Of a stretch of DNA of 64,000 nt, positions 56,386-64,000 are shown piece after piece. The position numbers and the translations under genes are program-made. The notes beneath the pieces are model-generated. The model was not told the origin of the DNA. It was given only the letters and a program-made list of their open reading frames with translations, and did no database searches. The stretch covers positions 51,544 to 115,543 of the forward strand of contig NZ_LZLQ01000100.1 in NCBI RefSeq assembly GCF_001673315.1. The letters are read 5' to 3'. This stretch comes from Mycobacterium asiaticum (GTDB lineage Bacteria > Actinomycetota > Actinomycetes > Mycobacteriales > Mycobacteriaceae). Within the stretch, counting starts at the first letter, position 1. Each line of letters opens with the position of its first letter.

Positions 56386-57246
56386 TTAGTCCCAGCGCTG
56401 TATCGCGGCGCGGAAGGACTCGTCCTTGAGGAACAACGACGTGTTGTCCGCTCCCAGGTGTCCCCATTTCAAATTGAGTCCGCCGTCGACCAGCAAGGTC
56501 TGTCCGGTTATGTAGGTCGACAGGTCCGACAGGAGAAACAGGATCGCGCCGGCCACCTCGTCGGGACGCCCACGTCGACCCATCGCGATGGCGCGGCGGT
56601 CACGCTCGGGATCGTCGTCGGTGTAGGTCCGGGATGCCGGTGTCTCGGTGACGCCCGGGGCGACGGCGTTGACCCGGATGGCACCTCCGTCGTCGCATGC
56701 CAGTTCGGCGGCCATGGTGCGGGTGGCCGCCACGATGGCGGCTTTGGCGGTGCCGTACGCGATGTGGAACGGGGCGGTGTTCATCCCGCTGATCGACGAA
56801 ATGGACACGATCGAGCCGGATCGCTTGCGGCTCTTCAATTCGGCGGCCACCGCCTGACTCATGAAGAACATGGTCTCGAGGTTGCGGGTGAAGAGTTCGC
56901 GCCAGTCGCTGCGCGTCACGCGGGTGGACGGCATCCACGTCGATGGATCCGCCCCACCGGCGACGTTGACGAGTCCGTACAACTCGCCGTCGGCCTCACG
57001 CGCGGCGTCCAGGGCAGCATTGACGCCGTCGTCGGTGGACACGTCGGCCGCCACTGGCAACACCGCCAGGCCGTCGGCGATCAGCGGTCCCACGTGCTCG
57101 TCGAGATTGTCCTGGCCGCGGCTCACCGCGATGACGGTGGCCCCCGCCTCGGCGACCGTTCGCGTGACGGTGGTGCCGATCCCACCGCCGCCGGCGCCGG
57201 CGACCACAACGACCCGGCCGGCCAGGCTGAGAAGATCCCCGGTCAC
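56386..57246 (-). CDS. Short-chain dehydrogenase/reductase, first gene of the catabolic operon
   Basis: A 286-residue SDR with VVVAGAGGGGIGTTVTRTVAEAGATVIAV, a Gly-rich variant of TGxxxGIG. NVAGG follows, with active-site SISSISGMNTAPFHIAYGTAK (Ser and YxxxK) and ITGQTLLVDGG. The GTG at 57246 is preferred. An upstream ATG at 57291 would place the TTGTCCGGACAA palindrome inside the gene; with GTG 57246 the palindrome lies between a TATCTT -10-like box and the start. Confidence 0.85.
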   Translation of the reverse strand: MTGDLLSLAGRVVVVAGAGGGGIGTTVTRTVAEAGATVIAVSRGQDNLDEHVGPLIADGLAVLPVAADVSTDDGVNAALDAAREADGELYGLVNVAGGADPSTWMPSTRVTRSDWRELFTRNLETMFFMSQAVAAELKSRKRSGSIVSISSISGMNTAPFHIAYGTAKAAIVAATRTMAAELACDDGGAIRVNAVAPGVTETPASRTYTDDDPERDRRAIAMGRRGRPDEVAGAILFLLSDLSTYITGQTLLVDGGLNLKWGHLGADNTSLFLKDESFRAAIQRWD

Positions 57247-57250
57247 GTAA

Positions 57251-57359
57251 TTGTCCGGACAAGATAATGACGTGCATCCATTAGAGAGCATGATTCTCTG
57301 CTACTGCGCTGCACGTCAAGACCGTAGCGGTTTTTGTGCTGGGCTATTGTCTGGACCAA
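57251..57359. promoter_or_regulatory. Two TTGTCYGGAC palindromes, candidate GntR (HutC-type) operators
   Basis: TTGTCCGGACAA, a perfect 12-base palindrome, is at 57251-57262 next to the minus-strand operon start. TTGTCTGGACCAA at 57347-57359 lies 24 bases before the plus-strand operon, inside CTATTG-N7-CAATAG. Both have GT-N4-AC spacing as in HutC-subfamily sites, and the only regulator in the island is a HutC-type GntR protein. Confidence 0.6.
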
Positions 57360-57382
57360 TAGGGATTGCTATCGTCCGAGCG

Positions 57383-58966
57383 GTGAAGGCTGCTCGCTAC
57401 AGCGCCGCCCGGCCTCCCAGCGTTGCCGAAGGCTGGACGCTGACCCGGCTCACTGAGCCCAGTCGACTGTTCGGGGCGAACGGTCTGCGCACCGGTCCCG
57501 ACGGACGCATCTACATCGCCCAGGTGACGGGCAGCCAGATCAGTGCCCTGGACCCGGCGACCGGCCGACTCGACACCGTCAGCGCCAAGGGCGGCGACAT
57601 CATCGCTCCCGACGACGTGGCTTTCGATCCGGATGGCAACCTGTATGCGACCGAGGTGATGGATGGGCGGGTCAGCATGCGCGACCCTGCCGGCCGCAGC
57701 CGTGTTCTTCGTGACGACATTCCGTCCGCGAACGGCATCACCGTGCACCGGGGCAGGCTGTTCGTCGGGGAATGCCGCGCGGGGGGTCGCCTGCTCGAAC
57801 TCGACCGCAACGGCGGCGCACCCCGGATACTGCTGGAAGACGTCCCGTCGCCCAACGCGATGGAGGTGGGGCCGGACGGATTGCTGTACTTCCCGGTGAT
57901 GGGGGCCAACGAGATCTGGCGCATCGACCCCGAAGGCGGTGAGCCGGAGCGGGTCGCCGCGGACCTCGGCGTCCCCGACGCGGTGAAGTTCGACGCGGCG
58001 GGCCATATCGTCTCGACCCAGGTGCACAGTGGTCAGGTGCTGCGCATTGATCCACGCTCGGGTGAGCGCAGTGTCCTCGCCAATCTGAATCCGGGACTGG
58101 ACAACCTGACGTTCGTCGGCGAGCGACTGTTCGTCTCCAACTTCACCGGCGAGATCACCGAGATCCTGGGTGACGGCACCACCCGGGCCGTGCTGCCCGG
58201 TGGTTTGAACTGGCCGCTGGACCTGACCGTCGGCGCTGACGGCAGTCTCTACGTCGCCGATGGAACCTATTTCTACGCCTTGGCGGATGGCGCGATGCGT
58301 ACCGCCGGCATGTTGTTCAGTCCCGGTTACCCGGGGTTCCTGCGCGGCGTGGCCGCCACCGGCCCCGGTGAGTTCGTCGTCACCACTTCCAACGGCGAAG
58401 TAGCCCGATATAGGCCGGACAGTAACGAAAGCGACTTCCTGGCAACCGGTTTCGATCAGCTGTACGGGGTAGCGGTGGCCGCCCCGGACAGCTTCGTGGT
58501 CGCCGAACTGGGCACCGGACGGGTGCTCGGCATCAACAGCAGCGGCGTCGAGGTGTTGGCAGCGGGTCTGGCCGAACCGGTCGGCGTGGCAGTCACCCGG
58601 GACGGCGGTTGCCTGGTCTCCGAGGCCGGCGCCGGGCGGGTGCTCAAGCTGGGCGACACTGTCCCACTACTCGAGGGGCTGCAGCGGCCGCAGGGGCTGT
58701 TGGTGCTCGACGATCACATCTATGTAATCGACGCCGGCGCAAAGGAACTCATCGCCGTGAACCTGAGCAGCGGAGCCCGGCGCACCATCGTCGCGGACCT
58801 GCCGGTGGGGGCGCCCCCCGGTGTCAGTCCCAAACCGCTGCGAGGGATGCCGCCGTTCTCCGGGCCGCAGGGACCGTTCGCCGGTATCGCGGCCGGCCCC
58901 GACGGCACCCTTTATCTGTCGGCGGATGCCGACGGCAGCGTCCTGGCACTGCGCCGGGAAACCTGA
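57383..58966 (+). CDS. SMP-30/gluconolactonase-like or NHL-type beta-propeller protein
   Basis: A 527-residue beta-propeller. Repeated modules such as GLRTGPDGRIYIAQV, DDVAFDPDGNLYATEVMDG, NAMEVGPDGLLYFPVMGAN, DLTVGADGSLYVADGTYF and GIAAGPDGTLYLSADADG show the SMP-30/strictosidine-synthase-like pattern. No signal peptide is seen with GTG 57383. SMP-30 relatives hydrolyse lactones, which fits a Baeyer-Villiger enzyme in the facing operon. It is longer than typical SMP-30 (~300 residues), so two propellers or a larger ring are possible. Confidence 0.85.
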   Translation: MKAARYSAARPPSVAEGWTLTRLTEPSRLFGANGLRTGPDGRIYIAQVTGSQISALDPATGRLDTVSAKGGDIIAPDDVAFDPDGNLYATEVMDGRVSMRDPAGRSRVLRDDIPSANGITVHRGRLFVGECRAGGRLLELDRNGGAPRILLEDVPSPNAMEVGPDGLLYFPVMGANEIWRIDPEGGEPERVAADLGVPDAVKFDAAGHIVSTQVHSGQVLRIDPRSGERSVLANLNPGLDNLTFVGERLFVSNFTGEITEILGDGTTRAVLPGGLNWPLDLTVGADGSLYVADGTYFYALADGAMRTAGMLFSPGYPGFLRGVAATGPGEFVVTTSNGEVARYRPDSNESDFLATGFDQLYGVAVAAPDSFVVAELGTGRVLGINSSGVEVLAAGLAEPVGVAVTRDGGCLVSEAGAGRVLKLGDTVPLLEGLQRPQGLLVLDDHIYVIDAGAKELIAVNLSSGARRTIVADLPVGAPPGVSPKPLRGMPPFSGPQGPFAGIAAGPDGTLYLSADADGSVLALRRET

Positions 58967-58979
58967 AGGGGCCACGGCG

Positions 58980-59729
58980 TTGTCGGACACCAAAGCTGTC
59001 GACCACCGCTATTTGCAGGTCGCGCGCACGCTGCGCAAGGAAATCGTCGACGGTGTCTATCCGGTCGGCTCCCAACTGCCGACGGAACACGAGCTGTGCG
59101 AGCGATTCTCGGTCAGTCGCTACACGATCCGGGAGGCGTTGCGCCGACTGCGCGACGACAACCTGGTCTCATCGCGTCCACGCACCGGAACCCTGGTGGT
59201 GCCACGACCTTCGGCCGACTCCTACGTGCAGCACGTCATGTCGATCAACGATCTGCTGGAATTCGCCACCGGTACCCGATTTGCGGCGGAGTCCGTAGCG
59301 ATGGTCAGCATCGACGATGAACTCGCCGCCCGCACCGGTCTGGCCCTCGGTGAGCAGTGGCTCACCGTGCGCGGCTACCGTCAAACCGACGGGATCGGCG
59401 ACACCGCCACCCCGCTGTGCCGAACCGAGTACTACATCAACCGTGCATTCGCGGCGGTGGGACGGCTATTGCAACGACACCAAGGGCCCGTCTTTCCGCT
59501 GATCGAGGACTTGTTCGGGCTCAGTATCGTTGAGGTTCATCAGGAGATCGTCGCCGTACTACTGTCATCCGATTTGGCCGCGGGCCTGGACGTCGAATCG
59601 GGCACGCCCGCCCTCCAGGTGCAGCGCACATACCGGGCCTCCGATGGTCAAGTCGCACAGGTCACGATCAACACCCACCCGGCGGCCCGCTTCCGCCATT
59701 CGATGACGATGCGACGAGTGCGTGGCTAG
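58980..59729 (+). CDS. GntR family regulator, HutC subfamily with UTRA domain
   Basis: A 249-residue GntR protein. The N-terminal winged helix is RYLQVARTLRKEIVDGVYPVGSQLPTEHELCERFSVSRYTIREALRRLRDDNLVSSRPRTGTLV. The C-terminal UTRA ligand domain includes LTVRGYRQTDG, TEYYINRAFAAVG and GTPALQVQRTYRASDGQVAQVTINTHPAARFRHSM. The start is TTG 58980, with GAAGGGG 9 bases upstream. It lies between the propeller and ligase genes and probably regulates both divergent operons by sensing a pathway compound. Confidence 0.93.
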   Translation: MSDTKAVDHRYLQVARTLRKEIVDGVYPVGSQLPTEHELCERFSVSRYTIREALRRLRDDNLVSSRPRTGTLVVPRPSADSYVQHVMSINDLLEFATGTRFAAESVAMVSIDDELAARTGLALGEQWLTVRGYRQTDGIGDTATPLCRTEYYINRAFAAVGRLLQRHQGPVFPLIEDLFGLSIVEVHQEIVAVLLSSDLAAGLDVESGTPALQVQRTYRASDGQVAQVTINTHPAARFRHSMTMRRVRG

Positions 59730-61314
59730 GCAGCTCAAAGACGGGCGGTGGGTTCGTTGGGACGACGAGCGCGCTGCCGTTGCTTATTCGCGTGGTTGGT
59801 GGACGGACACCACGCTGGGGGACGCCGTGCGGACGGCGGCGCGGGACACTCCGGGGCGCGTGGCGTTGATCGACGGTGACAACCGACTGACCTGTGCCGA
59901 TCTGCACCGGCGTGCGACAGCGCTGGCTCACGCCCTGCTCCGGCGCATCCCGCCGAGCAGCGTGGTGTCGTTCATGCTGCCCAACTGGCATGAAGCCGCG
60001 GTGGTGTACCTGGCCGCCACCCTCGCCGGCATGGTGGCTAACCCGATCCTGCCATCGCTACGGGATCGGGAGCTGCGTTTCATCCTCGAAGACGCCGACA
60101 GCCGAATCATTTTCATTCCGTCCACCCTCGCCGGGCACGACTACGCCGCGATGCTGCGCCGGGTCGGTGCCCAGTTGGCGTCGCCACCGGATGTGGTTGT
60201 GCTGCGCGGAGATTGCGGCTCCGACCAGGTGCCATTCGAGATGCTGACCGCCGGGAGTCCCGCGGCCGTGCAGCTGCCGACGCTGGACCCCGACGCGGTG
60301 CGCATGATCCTCTACACCTCTGGCACCACCGGTCGCCCGAAAGGTGTTCTGCACAGCCATAATTCAATTAACGCCCTGCTCAGCCAGATACGCGACCACT
60401 GGATGGTCGAGCCGTGCGACTCGTTTCTGGTGGCCTCGCCGATCGCTCACATCGGCGGTTCCATCTACGCGTTCGAAGCTCCTTTCCTGCTCGGTGCCGC
60501 CGCGGTCCTCATGGAACGCTGGAACGCCGACGAGGCGGTGCGCTTGATGGACACCGAGCGCTGTACCCACATGGCGGGCGCGACTCCATTCCTGGAGCAA
60601 CTGTTGGCGGCGGCACGGCGCGCGGGCACCCGGTTGCCCACTCTGAAACTGTTCATTTGCGGTGGCGCTTCCGTGTCGCCTTCGCTGATCCGAAGAGCGG
60701 CTGCATATTTCGGGTCCGCAGTAGTTACCCGCGTCTACGGATCCACCGAGGTGCCGGTGACGACGGTGGGGTCCCCCCAGCACCGCGACTACGCCGCGGA
60801 CACCGACGGCCGGGTCGGCCTGGCCACGGTCAAGCTGGACAACGGCGAAATCCTGGTGCGCGGACCGCAGATGCTGGTCGGCTATCTGCACCCCGAAGAC
60901 GACGCCGGATGTTTCGACGCCGACGGCTACTTTCGCACCGGCGACCTGGGCCGCTGGGTCGACGACGACTACCTTGTCGTCACCGGAAGGGCCAAGGACG
61001 TGATCATCCGCAACGGAGAGAACATCTCACCCAAAGAAGTCGAGGACGTCCTGGTCAGCCACCCGGACGTGGCCGAGATCGCCATCGTCGGCCTGGCCGA
61101 TGACCGAACTGGTGAACGGGCGTGCGCGGTAATCGTGCCGGCCACCGCCTCGATTCCCGACACCGCGAGCCTGCGCGCATTTTTGGAGGACTCGGGTGTT
61201 GCCCGTTTCAAAGCCCCCGAGCAGGTGGTCATTTGGGACGATCTACCGAAGAACGACGCCGGGAAGGTGCTCAAGCACCGGATCAAGGCGGCGCTGGAAG
61301 AGGCAGGGCAGTGA
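59722..61314 (+). CDS. Acyl-CoA synthetase (ANL superfamily)
   Basis: A 530-residue AMP-forming acyl-CoA ligase. Motifs are [17 protein letters not shown] (P-loop), [38 protein letters not shown] and the C-terminal catalytic Lys in KNDAGKVLK. The start is GTG 59722, overlapping the GntR stop by 8 bases. It would activate a carboxylic acid of the pathway, such as the hydroxy acid left after lactone opening. Confidence 0.93.
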   Translation: MARQLKDGRWVRWDDERAAVAYSRGWWTDTTLGDAVRTAARDTPGRVALIDGDNRLTCADLHRRATALAHALLRRIPPSSVVSFMLPNWHEAAVVYLAATLAGMVANPILPSLRDRELRFILEDADSRIIFIPSTLAGHDYAAMLRRVGAQLASPPDVVVLRGDCGSDQVPFEMLTAGSPAAVQLPTLDPDAVRMILYTSGTTGRPKGVLHSHNSINALLSQIRDHWMVEPCDSFLVASPIAHIGGSIYAFEAPFLLGAAAVLMERWNADEAVRLMDTERCTHMAGATPFLEQLLAAARRAGTRLPTLKLFICGGASVSPSLIRRAAAYFGSAVVTRVYGSTEVPVTTVGSPQHRDYAADTDGRVGLATVKLDNGEILVRGPQMLVGYLHPEDDAGCFDADGYFRTGDLGRWVDDDYLVVTGRAKDVIIRNGENISPKEVEDVLVSHPDVAEIAIVGLADDRTGERACAVIVPATASIPDTASLRAFLEDSGVARFKAPEQVVIWDDLPKNDAGKVLKHRIKAALEEAGQ

Positions 61315-61315
61315 C

Positions 61316-62089
61316 ATGCAGGTAGCGATCGTGACGGGAGCGACCGGCGGCATCGGATCCGGCTGCGCCGCAAAGCTTGCCGAGTCCGGCATGGCGGTCT
61401 TCGCGACCGGGCGCGACGAAACCAAGCTCGACCAACTGGCGCGGGGGGTCGGCGATCCGGACCGGTTGGCTACGCACGCCGTGGATCTCACCGACGACGC
61501 GGCGCCCAGCGAAATCGTCGGCGCCGCCCTCGCTCGTTGGGGCCGCATCGACTTCCTGATCAACGCGGCGGGCGTGGGCAGCCCGAAGCCGCTGCACGAG
61601 ACCGATGACGAATCCCTGGACCACTTCCTCGGATTGATGCTGCGGGCACCATTCCGCTTGATCCGTGAGGTGTTGCCGCACCTGCAGCCCGGGTCGGCGA
61701 TCATCAACATCACGTCGACGTTCGCCGTCGTCGGCGGCATGCGAGGCGGCGCTTACTCCGCGGCCAAAGGCGGACTCACGGCGATGACCACTCACATTGC
61801 CTGCCAGTACGGGGCGCAGGGAATCCGTTGTAACGCAGTGGCTCCTGGAGTCATCCAGACCGCTATGACCGAGCATCGGCTGGGCGATGAGCGGTTCCGG
61901 CGCATCAACACCGAAATGACGCCGCATCAACGGTTGGGCACGGTCGAGGACGTCGCCAGCACGGTGGCGTTCCTGTGCTCCCCGGGCGGGGCTTTCATCA
62001 ACGGCCAGACGATCGTGGTCGACGGCGGCTGGAGTGCTACCAAATACCTGTCTGACTGGGCTCTGACTTCGGAGTGGAAGCCTCGCTGA
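61316..62089 (+). CDS. Short-chain dehydrogenase/reductase
   Basis: A 257-residue classical [61 protein letters not shown] (Ser and YxxxK) and [24 protein letters not shown] 61316 is one base after the ligase stop, so it is part of the plus-strand operon. It ends one base before the convergent SRPBCC gene. Confidence 0.92.
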   Translation: MQVAIVTGATGGIGSGCAAKLAESGMAVFATGRDETKLDQLARGVGDPDRLATHAVDLTDDAAPSEIVGAALARWGRIDFLINAAGVGSPKPLHETDDESLDHFLGLMLRAPFRLIREVLPHLQPGSAIINITSTFAVVGGMRGGAYSAAKGGLTAMTTHIACQYGAQGIRCNAVAPGVIQTAMTEHRLGDERFRRINTEMTPHQRLGTVEDVASTVAFLCSPGGAFINGQTIVVDGGWSATKYLSDWALTSEWKPR

Positions 62090-62090
62090 C

Positions 62091-62552
62091 TCAACGAGTT
62101 TCGAAATGCCGCCGGATGCCGTCGAGCATTTTGGCGTGCGCCTTGACCGCCTCGCGTACGGTGAACGCGGCCAGCGGGCGAGGCGCTGCGAACTGTATCC
62201 GTTCAGTGATTCGGGTGCCGCTGTCGACGGGGGTGAAGCTGACCGTCCCGCGCAGGCGCACACCCGGCGACTGGTCGGCTTCGGTCAGCACGTCACCGTT
62301 GAGCCGAACGTGCAGTCGCGCACGGTAGCTCACCTTCATGGTGATCGGACCCACCGGAATGCGATCCACCACTCGGTAGCTCTGTACATAGCCGTCGTCC
62401 TTCTCGGTGCGGGATAAAAGTTGCACCGACACGATCAGCGGGTGCACCAGCCTGATGTTGTCGAGATCGACGTAGAAGTCGCGCACCTCCCCCGGCGGCG
62501 CGGGCACCTCTTCGGTCAGCGTCCGTTCGGCGTGCGCGATCAACCACTTCAT
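62091..62552 (-). CDS. SRPBCC (START-like) family protein
   Basis: A 153-residue SRPBCC protein: EEVPAPPGEVRDFYVDLDNIRLVHPLIVSVQLLSRTEKDDGY, RVVDRIPVGPITMKVSYRARLHV and LRGTVSFTPVDSGTRITERIQFAAP. It binds an unknown hydrophobic ligand. The ATG overlaps the rhomboid stop by 4 bases (ATGA), so it is transcribed with the rhomboid rather than with the catabolic island that it faces. Confidence 0.85.
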   Translation of the reverse strand: MKWLIAHAERTLTEEVPAPPGEVRDFYVDLDNIRLVHPLIVSVQLLSRTEKDDGYVQSYRVVDRIPVGPITMKVSYRARLHVRLNGDVLTEADQSPGVRLRGTVSFTPVDSGTRITERIQFAAPRPLAAFTVREAVKAHAKMLDGIRRHFETR

Positions 62553-63418
62553 TGAATCCCGAATTGGGCCAGCAGAACACCCGTCCGCCACCAGATCAGC
62601 ACCGCGAACAACGTCAATGCCGCGGCCGTCGCCGCGGCCTGGATGATGTCCCGATGCTGGCGGGGCGCATACACGTAGGCCGCAGCGAGCAATCCACCGG
62701 CGACCAGACCACCCACATGTGCCTGCCAACTAATCGCGTGGGAACTGATCGCCGGCACTACGAACGTGAACGCCAGGTTGATGACGATCACTGCGAGGAC
62801 ACCTCGGACGTCGAGGGTGAGCCGCTTCGCCGCCACGAACAAAGCAGCAAACAAACCGAATACCGCGCCGGAAGCACCCGCTGTCGCGGTATTCAGCGGC
62901 GACAGCAGGTACACCAGCACCGAACCACCTAGCCCGCTCACCGCATACAGCGCGCCGAAGCGCAGACGGCCCAGCCACATCTCCAGCGGTGCACCCACCA
63001 CATACAGCGCCCACATGTTCAACAGCAGATGCGGTGCGCCGTAATGCAGGAACGCCGAGGTCACCAAGCGGTAATACTGTCCGTCGGCGACGGCGGGCGG
63101 CCAGAGCGTGAACTGCTTCTGCACGCTCATCACCGTGACTTCGGCGATGAAGGCCAACACGTTGACCACGATCAGCGCGATGGTGACAACGGGTTTTCCC
63201 GCGCGCTCCCGTCCGCCGAACGGCGTCCGCTTCTCCCGAATGGTCCGGGCGCCGGCCTCGACGCATTGCACGCACTGGTGTCCGACGGCCGCACTGCGCA
63301 TGCAGTCCCCACAGATCGGACGTTCGCACCGGGTGCACTGAACGTAGGTCTGACGGTCGGGATGCCGGTAACAGGTCGGTGCGTCGGCGGGCAGCTGCGG
63401 TGTATTCGGGCCGTTCAT
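62549..63418 (-). CDS. Rhomboid family intramembrane serine protease with N-terminal zinc-finger
   Basis: A 289-residue rhomboid. The N-terminus has a B-box-like zinc-binding module, CYRHPDRQTYVQCTRCERPICGDCMRSAAVGHQCVQC. About seven hydrophobic segments follow, with HLLLNMWALYVVG, catalytic Ser in GASGAVFG and catalytic His in SWQAHVGGLVAG. It cleaves transmembrane helices. ATG 63418 was chosen because it just precedes the finger. Similar to Rv0110 in family and position (from memory). Confidence 0.93.
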   Translation of the reverse strand: MNGPNTPQLPADAPTCYRHPDRQTYVQCTRCERPICGDCMRSAAVGHQCVQCVEAGARTIREKRTPFGGRERAGKPVVTIALIVVNVLAFIAEVTVMSVQKQFTLWPPAVADGQYYRLVTSAFLHYGAPHLLLNMWALYVVGAPLEMWLGRLRFGALYAVSGLGGSVLVYLLSPLNTATAGASGAVFGLFAALFVAAKRLTLDVRGVLAVIVINLAFTFVVPAISSHAISWQAHVGGLVAGGLLAAAYVYAPRQHRDIIQAAATAAALTLFAVLIWWRTGVLLAQFGIQ

Positions 63419-63506
63419 CGCATCCAATCTTGCCTGCTCGCAGATCCGTCGCCGAATCGGCGACCGGGCGGCGCGACTATTCCCTCGTCCGCAGAGTTGA
63501 CCTACT

Positions 63507-63740
63507 GTGATTTGGGTGGAATCACACGGAACCCCTGAAATGGTGCCCGTCGAACACTTGCACTCCGGTGACCCGATCACCGATGGCGGCCAACGCTACA
63601 TAGTTCTCGAGTCCAAGACTGTCGGCGACGGCTGTGTGGTCCTCGAACTGGAGTCCAGGATCGACCACCAACTGCAGGTCATCGAAAAGTCCTTCCCGGC
63701 GGGATACCACGTGGGCCGGGCTCATCACCGCGCGCTGTAG
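63507..63740 (+). CDS. Small hypothetical protein
   Basis: A 77-residue protein not recognised with certainty: VPVEHLHSGDPITDGGQRYIVLESKTVGDGCVVLELESRIDHQLQVIEKSFPAGYHVG. The strand-rich pattern suggests a small beta barrel. It is divergent from the rhomboid. GTG 63507 or an internal ATG at 63540 could start it. Its TAG stop lies in the first degenerate part of the 43-base tandem repeat. Confidence 0.65.
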   Translation: MIWVESHGTPEMVPVEHLHSGDPITDGGQRYIVLESKTVGDGCVVLELESRIDHQLQVIEKSFPAGYHVGRAHHRAL

Positions 63741-63908
63741 CTCATCCGCCGACGGCGCCGACACTGACACCGCGCGCCGTAGCTCATCCGCCCGATTGCG
63801 CCGACACTGACACCGCGCGCCGTGGCTCATCCGCCCGATTGCGCCGACACTGACACCGCGCGCCGTGGCTCGTCCGCCCGATTGCGCCGACACTGACACC
63901 GCGCACAC
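63741..63908. repeat. Tandem repeat, about four 43-base units
   Basis: A 43-base unit begins CTCATCCGCC and contains GCCGACACTGACACCGCGCG. Copies start at 63741 (42 bases, diverged), 63783, 63826 and 63869 (last one partial). A degenerate piece, CATCACCGCGCGCTGTAG, precedes the first copy and includes the stop codon of the small protein. It resembles MIRU/VNTR loci. Confidence 0.92.
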
Positions 63909-63936
63909 AACACGCCGACGACCGTGTGCGCAGCTT

Positions 63937-64000
63937 CAATCTCGGCGGGCTCGCTCGTCAATCTCGGCGTGCTCGCGCCAATCTGGGCGTGCTCGCGCCC
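63937..64000. repeat. Tandem repeat, three 20-22 base units, continuing past the window edge
   Basis: The unit CAATCTCGGCGTGCTCGCGC occurs at 63937 (22 bases), 63959 (20 bases) and 63979 (22 bases, reaching the edge). It lies immediately after the 43-base array but is unrelated to it. The full size of the array cannot be seen. Confidence 0.85.

Noticed and set aside
57247..57291. Upstream ATG 57291 as start of the first SDR of the catabolic operon
   Set aside because: It would put the regulatory palindrome inside the gene and add 15 residues with no SDR similarity; GTG 57246 fits better, although not proven.
63741..64000. CRISPR array
   Set aside because: The repeats are directly adjacent with no unique spacers, and no cas genes are present.

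Overview
The window is chromosomal DNA from a mycobacterium, most likely a non-tuberculous species. The evidence is high GC throughout, many GTG and TTG starts, 4-base ATGA gene overlaps, and diagnostic genes: the mycolyltransferase fbpC, F420-type flavoproteins, cyp138, htdZ, ldtA and fusA2. From memory, the backbone matches the M. tuberculosis segment Rv0147 down to Rv0110, read in the opposite orientation. The species cannot be fixed from this window alone. No rRNA, tRNA, insertion sequence, prophage or CRISPR array was seen.

Layout. Bases 1-12307 hold an aldehyde dehydrogenase cut by the window edge, three tandem methyltransferases, a TetR regulator, a pirin, a ClC chloride transporter, Dps, an AlkA-type DNA glycosylase, two SnoaL-like proteins, a DUF427 protein, a second TetR regulator, an epimerase and MsrA. 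Bases 12304-16564 hold cyp138 divergent from a TetR-TOBE-alcohol dehydrogenase operon, then epoxide hydrolase ephF. Bases 16582-25353 look like an inserted block between ephF and the Rv0133-like acetyltransferase. It contains a sulfotransferase, a TetR/DUF1214 pair, a luciferase-like monooxygenase, an SRPBCC protein, an acyl-CoA desaturase with its own ferredoxin reductase and TetR regulator, a DUF5709-like protein and an SDR. Bases 25350-38681 hold a GAF-ANTAR regulator, fadE1, htdZ, a phosphoesterase, a MarR-controlled ABC exporter, fbpC, a DUF1275 membrane protein, mak-treS, pepA and an F420/PPOX protein. Bases 38810-49044 hold fusA2, an oxalate module (fadD7, oxcA, oxyS), ldtA, an O-methyltransferase and an acyltransferase-SGNH fusion. 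Bases 49886-62089 are a second inserted block: two divergent catabolic operons with a GntR regulator. The end holds an SRPBCC-rhomboid pair, a small unknown protein and tandem repeats.

The most notable unit is the 49.9-62.1 kb catabolic island. It encodes a Rieske oxygenase, a Baeyer-Villiger monooxygenase, a luciferase-like flavoprotein, three SDRs, an SMP-30-like beta-propeller, an acyl-CoA synthetase, a class III CoA-transferase and a HutC-type GntR regulator. Together these could hydroxylate a cyclic substrate, oxidise it to a ketone, convert it to a lactone, open the ring and activate the acid as a CoA ester. The substrate is unknown. Two similar GT-N4-AC palindromes lie in the divergent promoter. 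Other regulatory candidates are a dense GTAC inverted-repeat array between cyp138 and its TetR neighbour, a GTTCAC/GTGAAC operator over a leaderless TetR start at the desaturase locus, and a T-N11-A palindrome between fadD7 and oxcA. Short tandem repeats recur at gene ends, in two cases supplying the stop codons.
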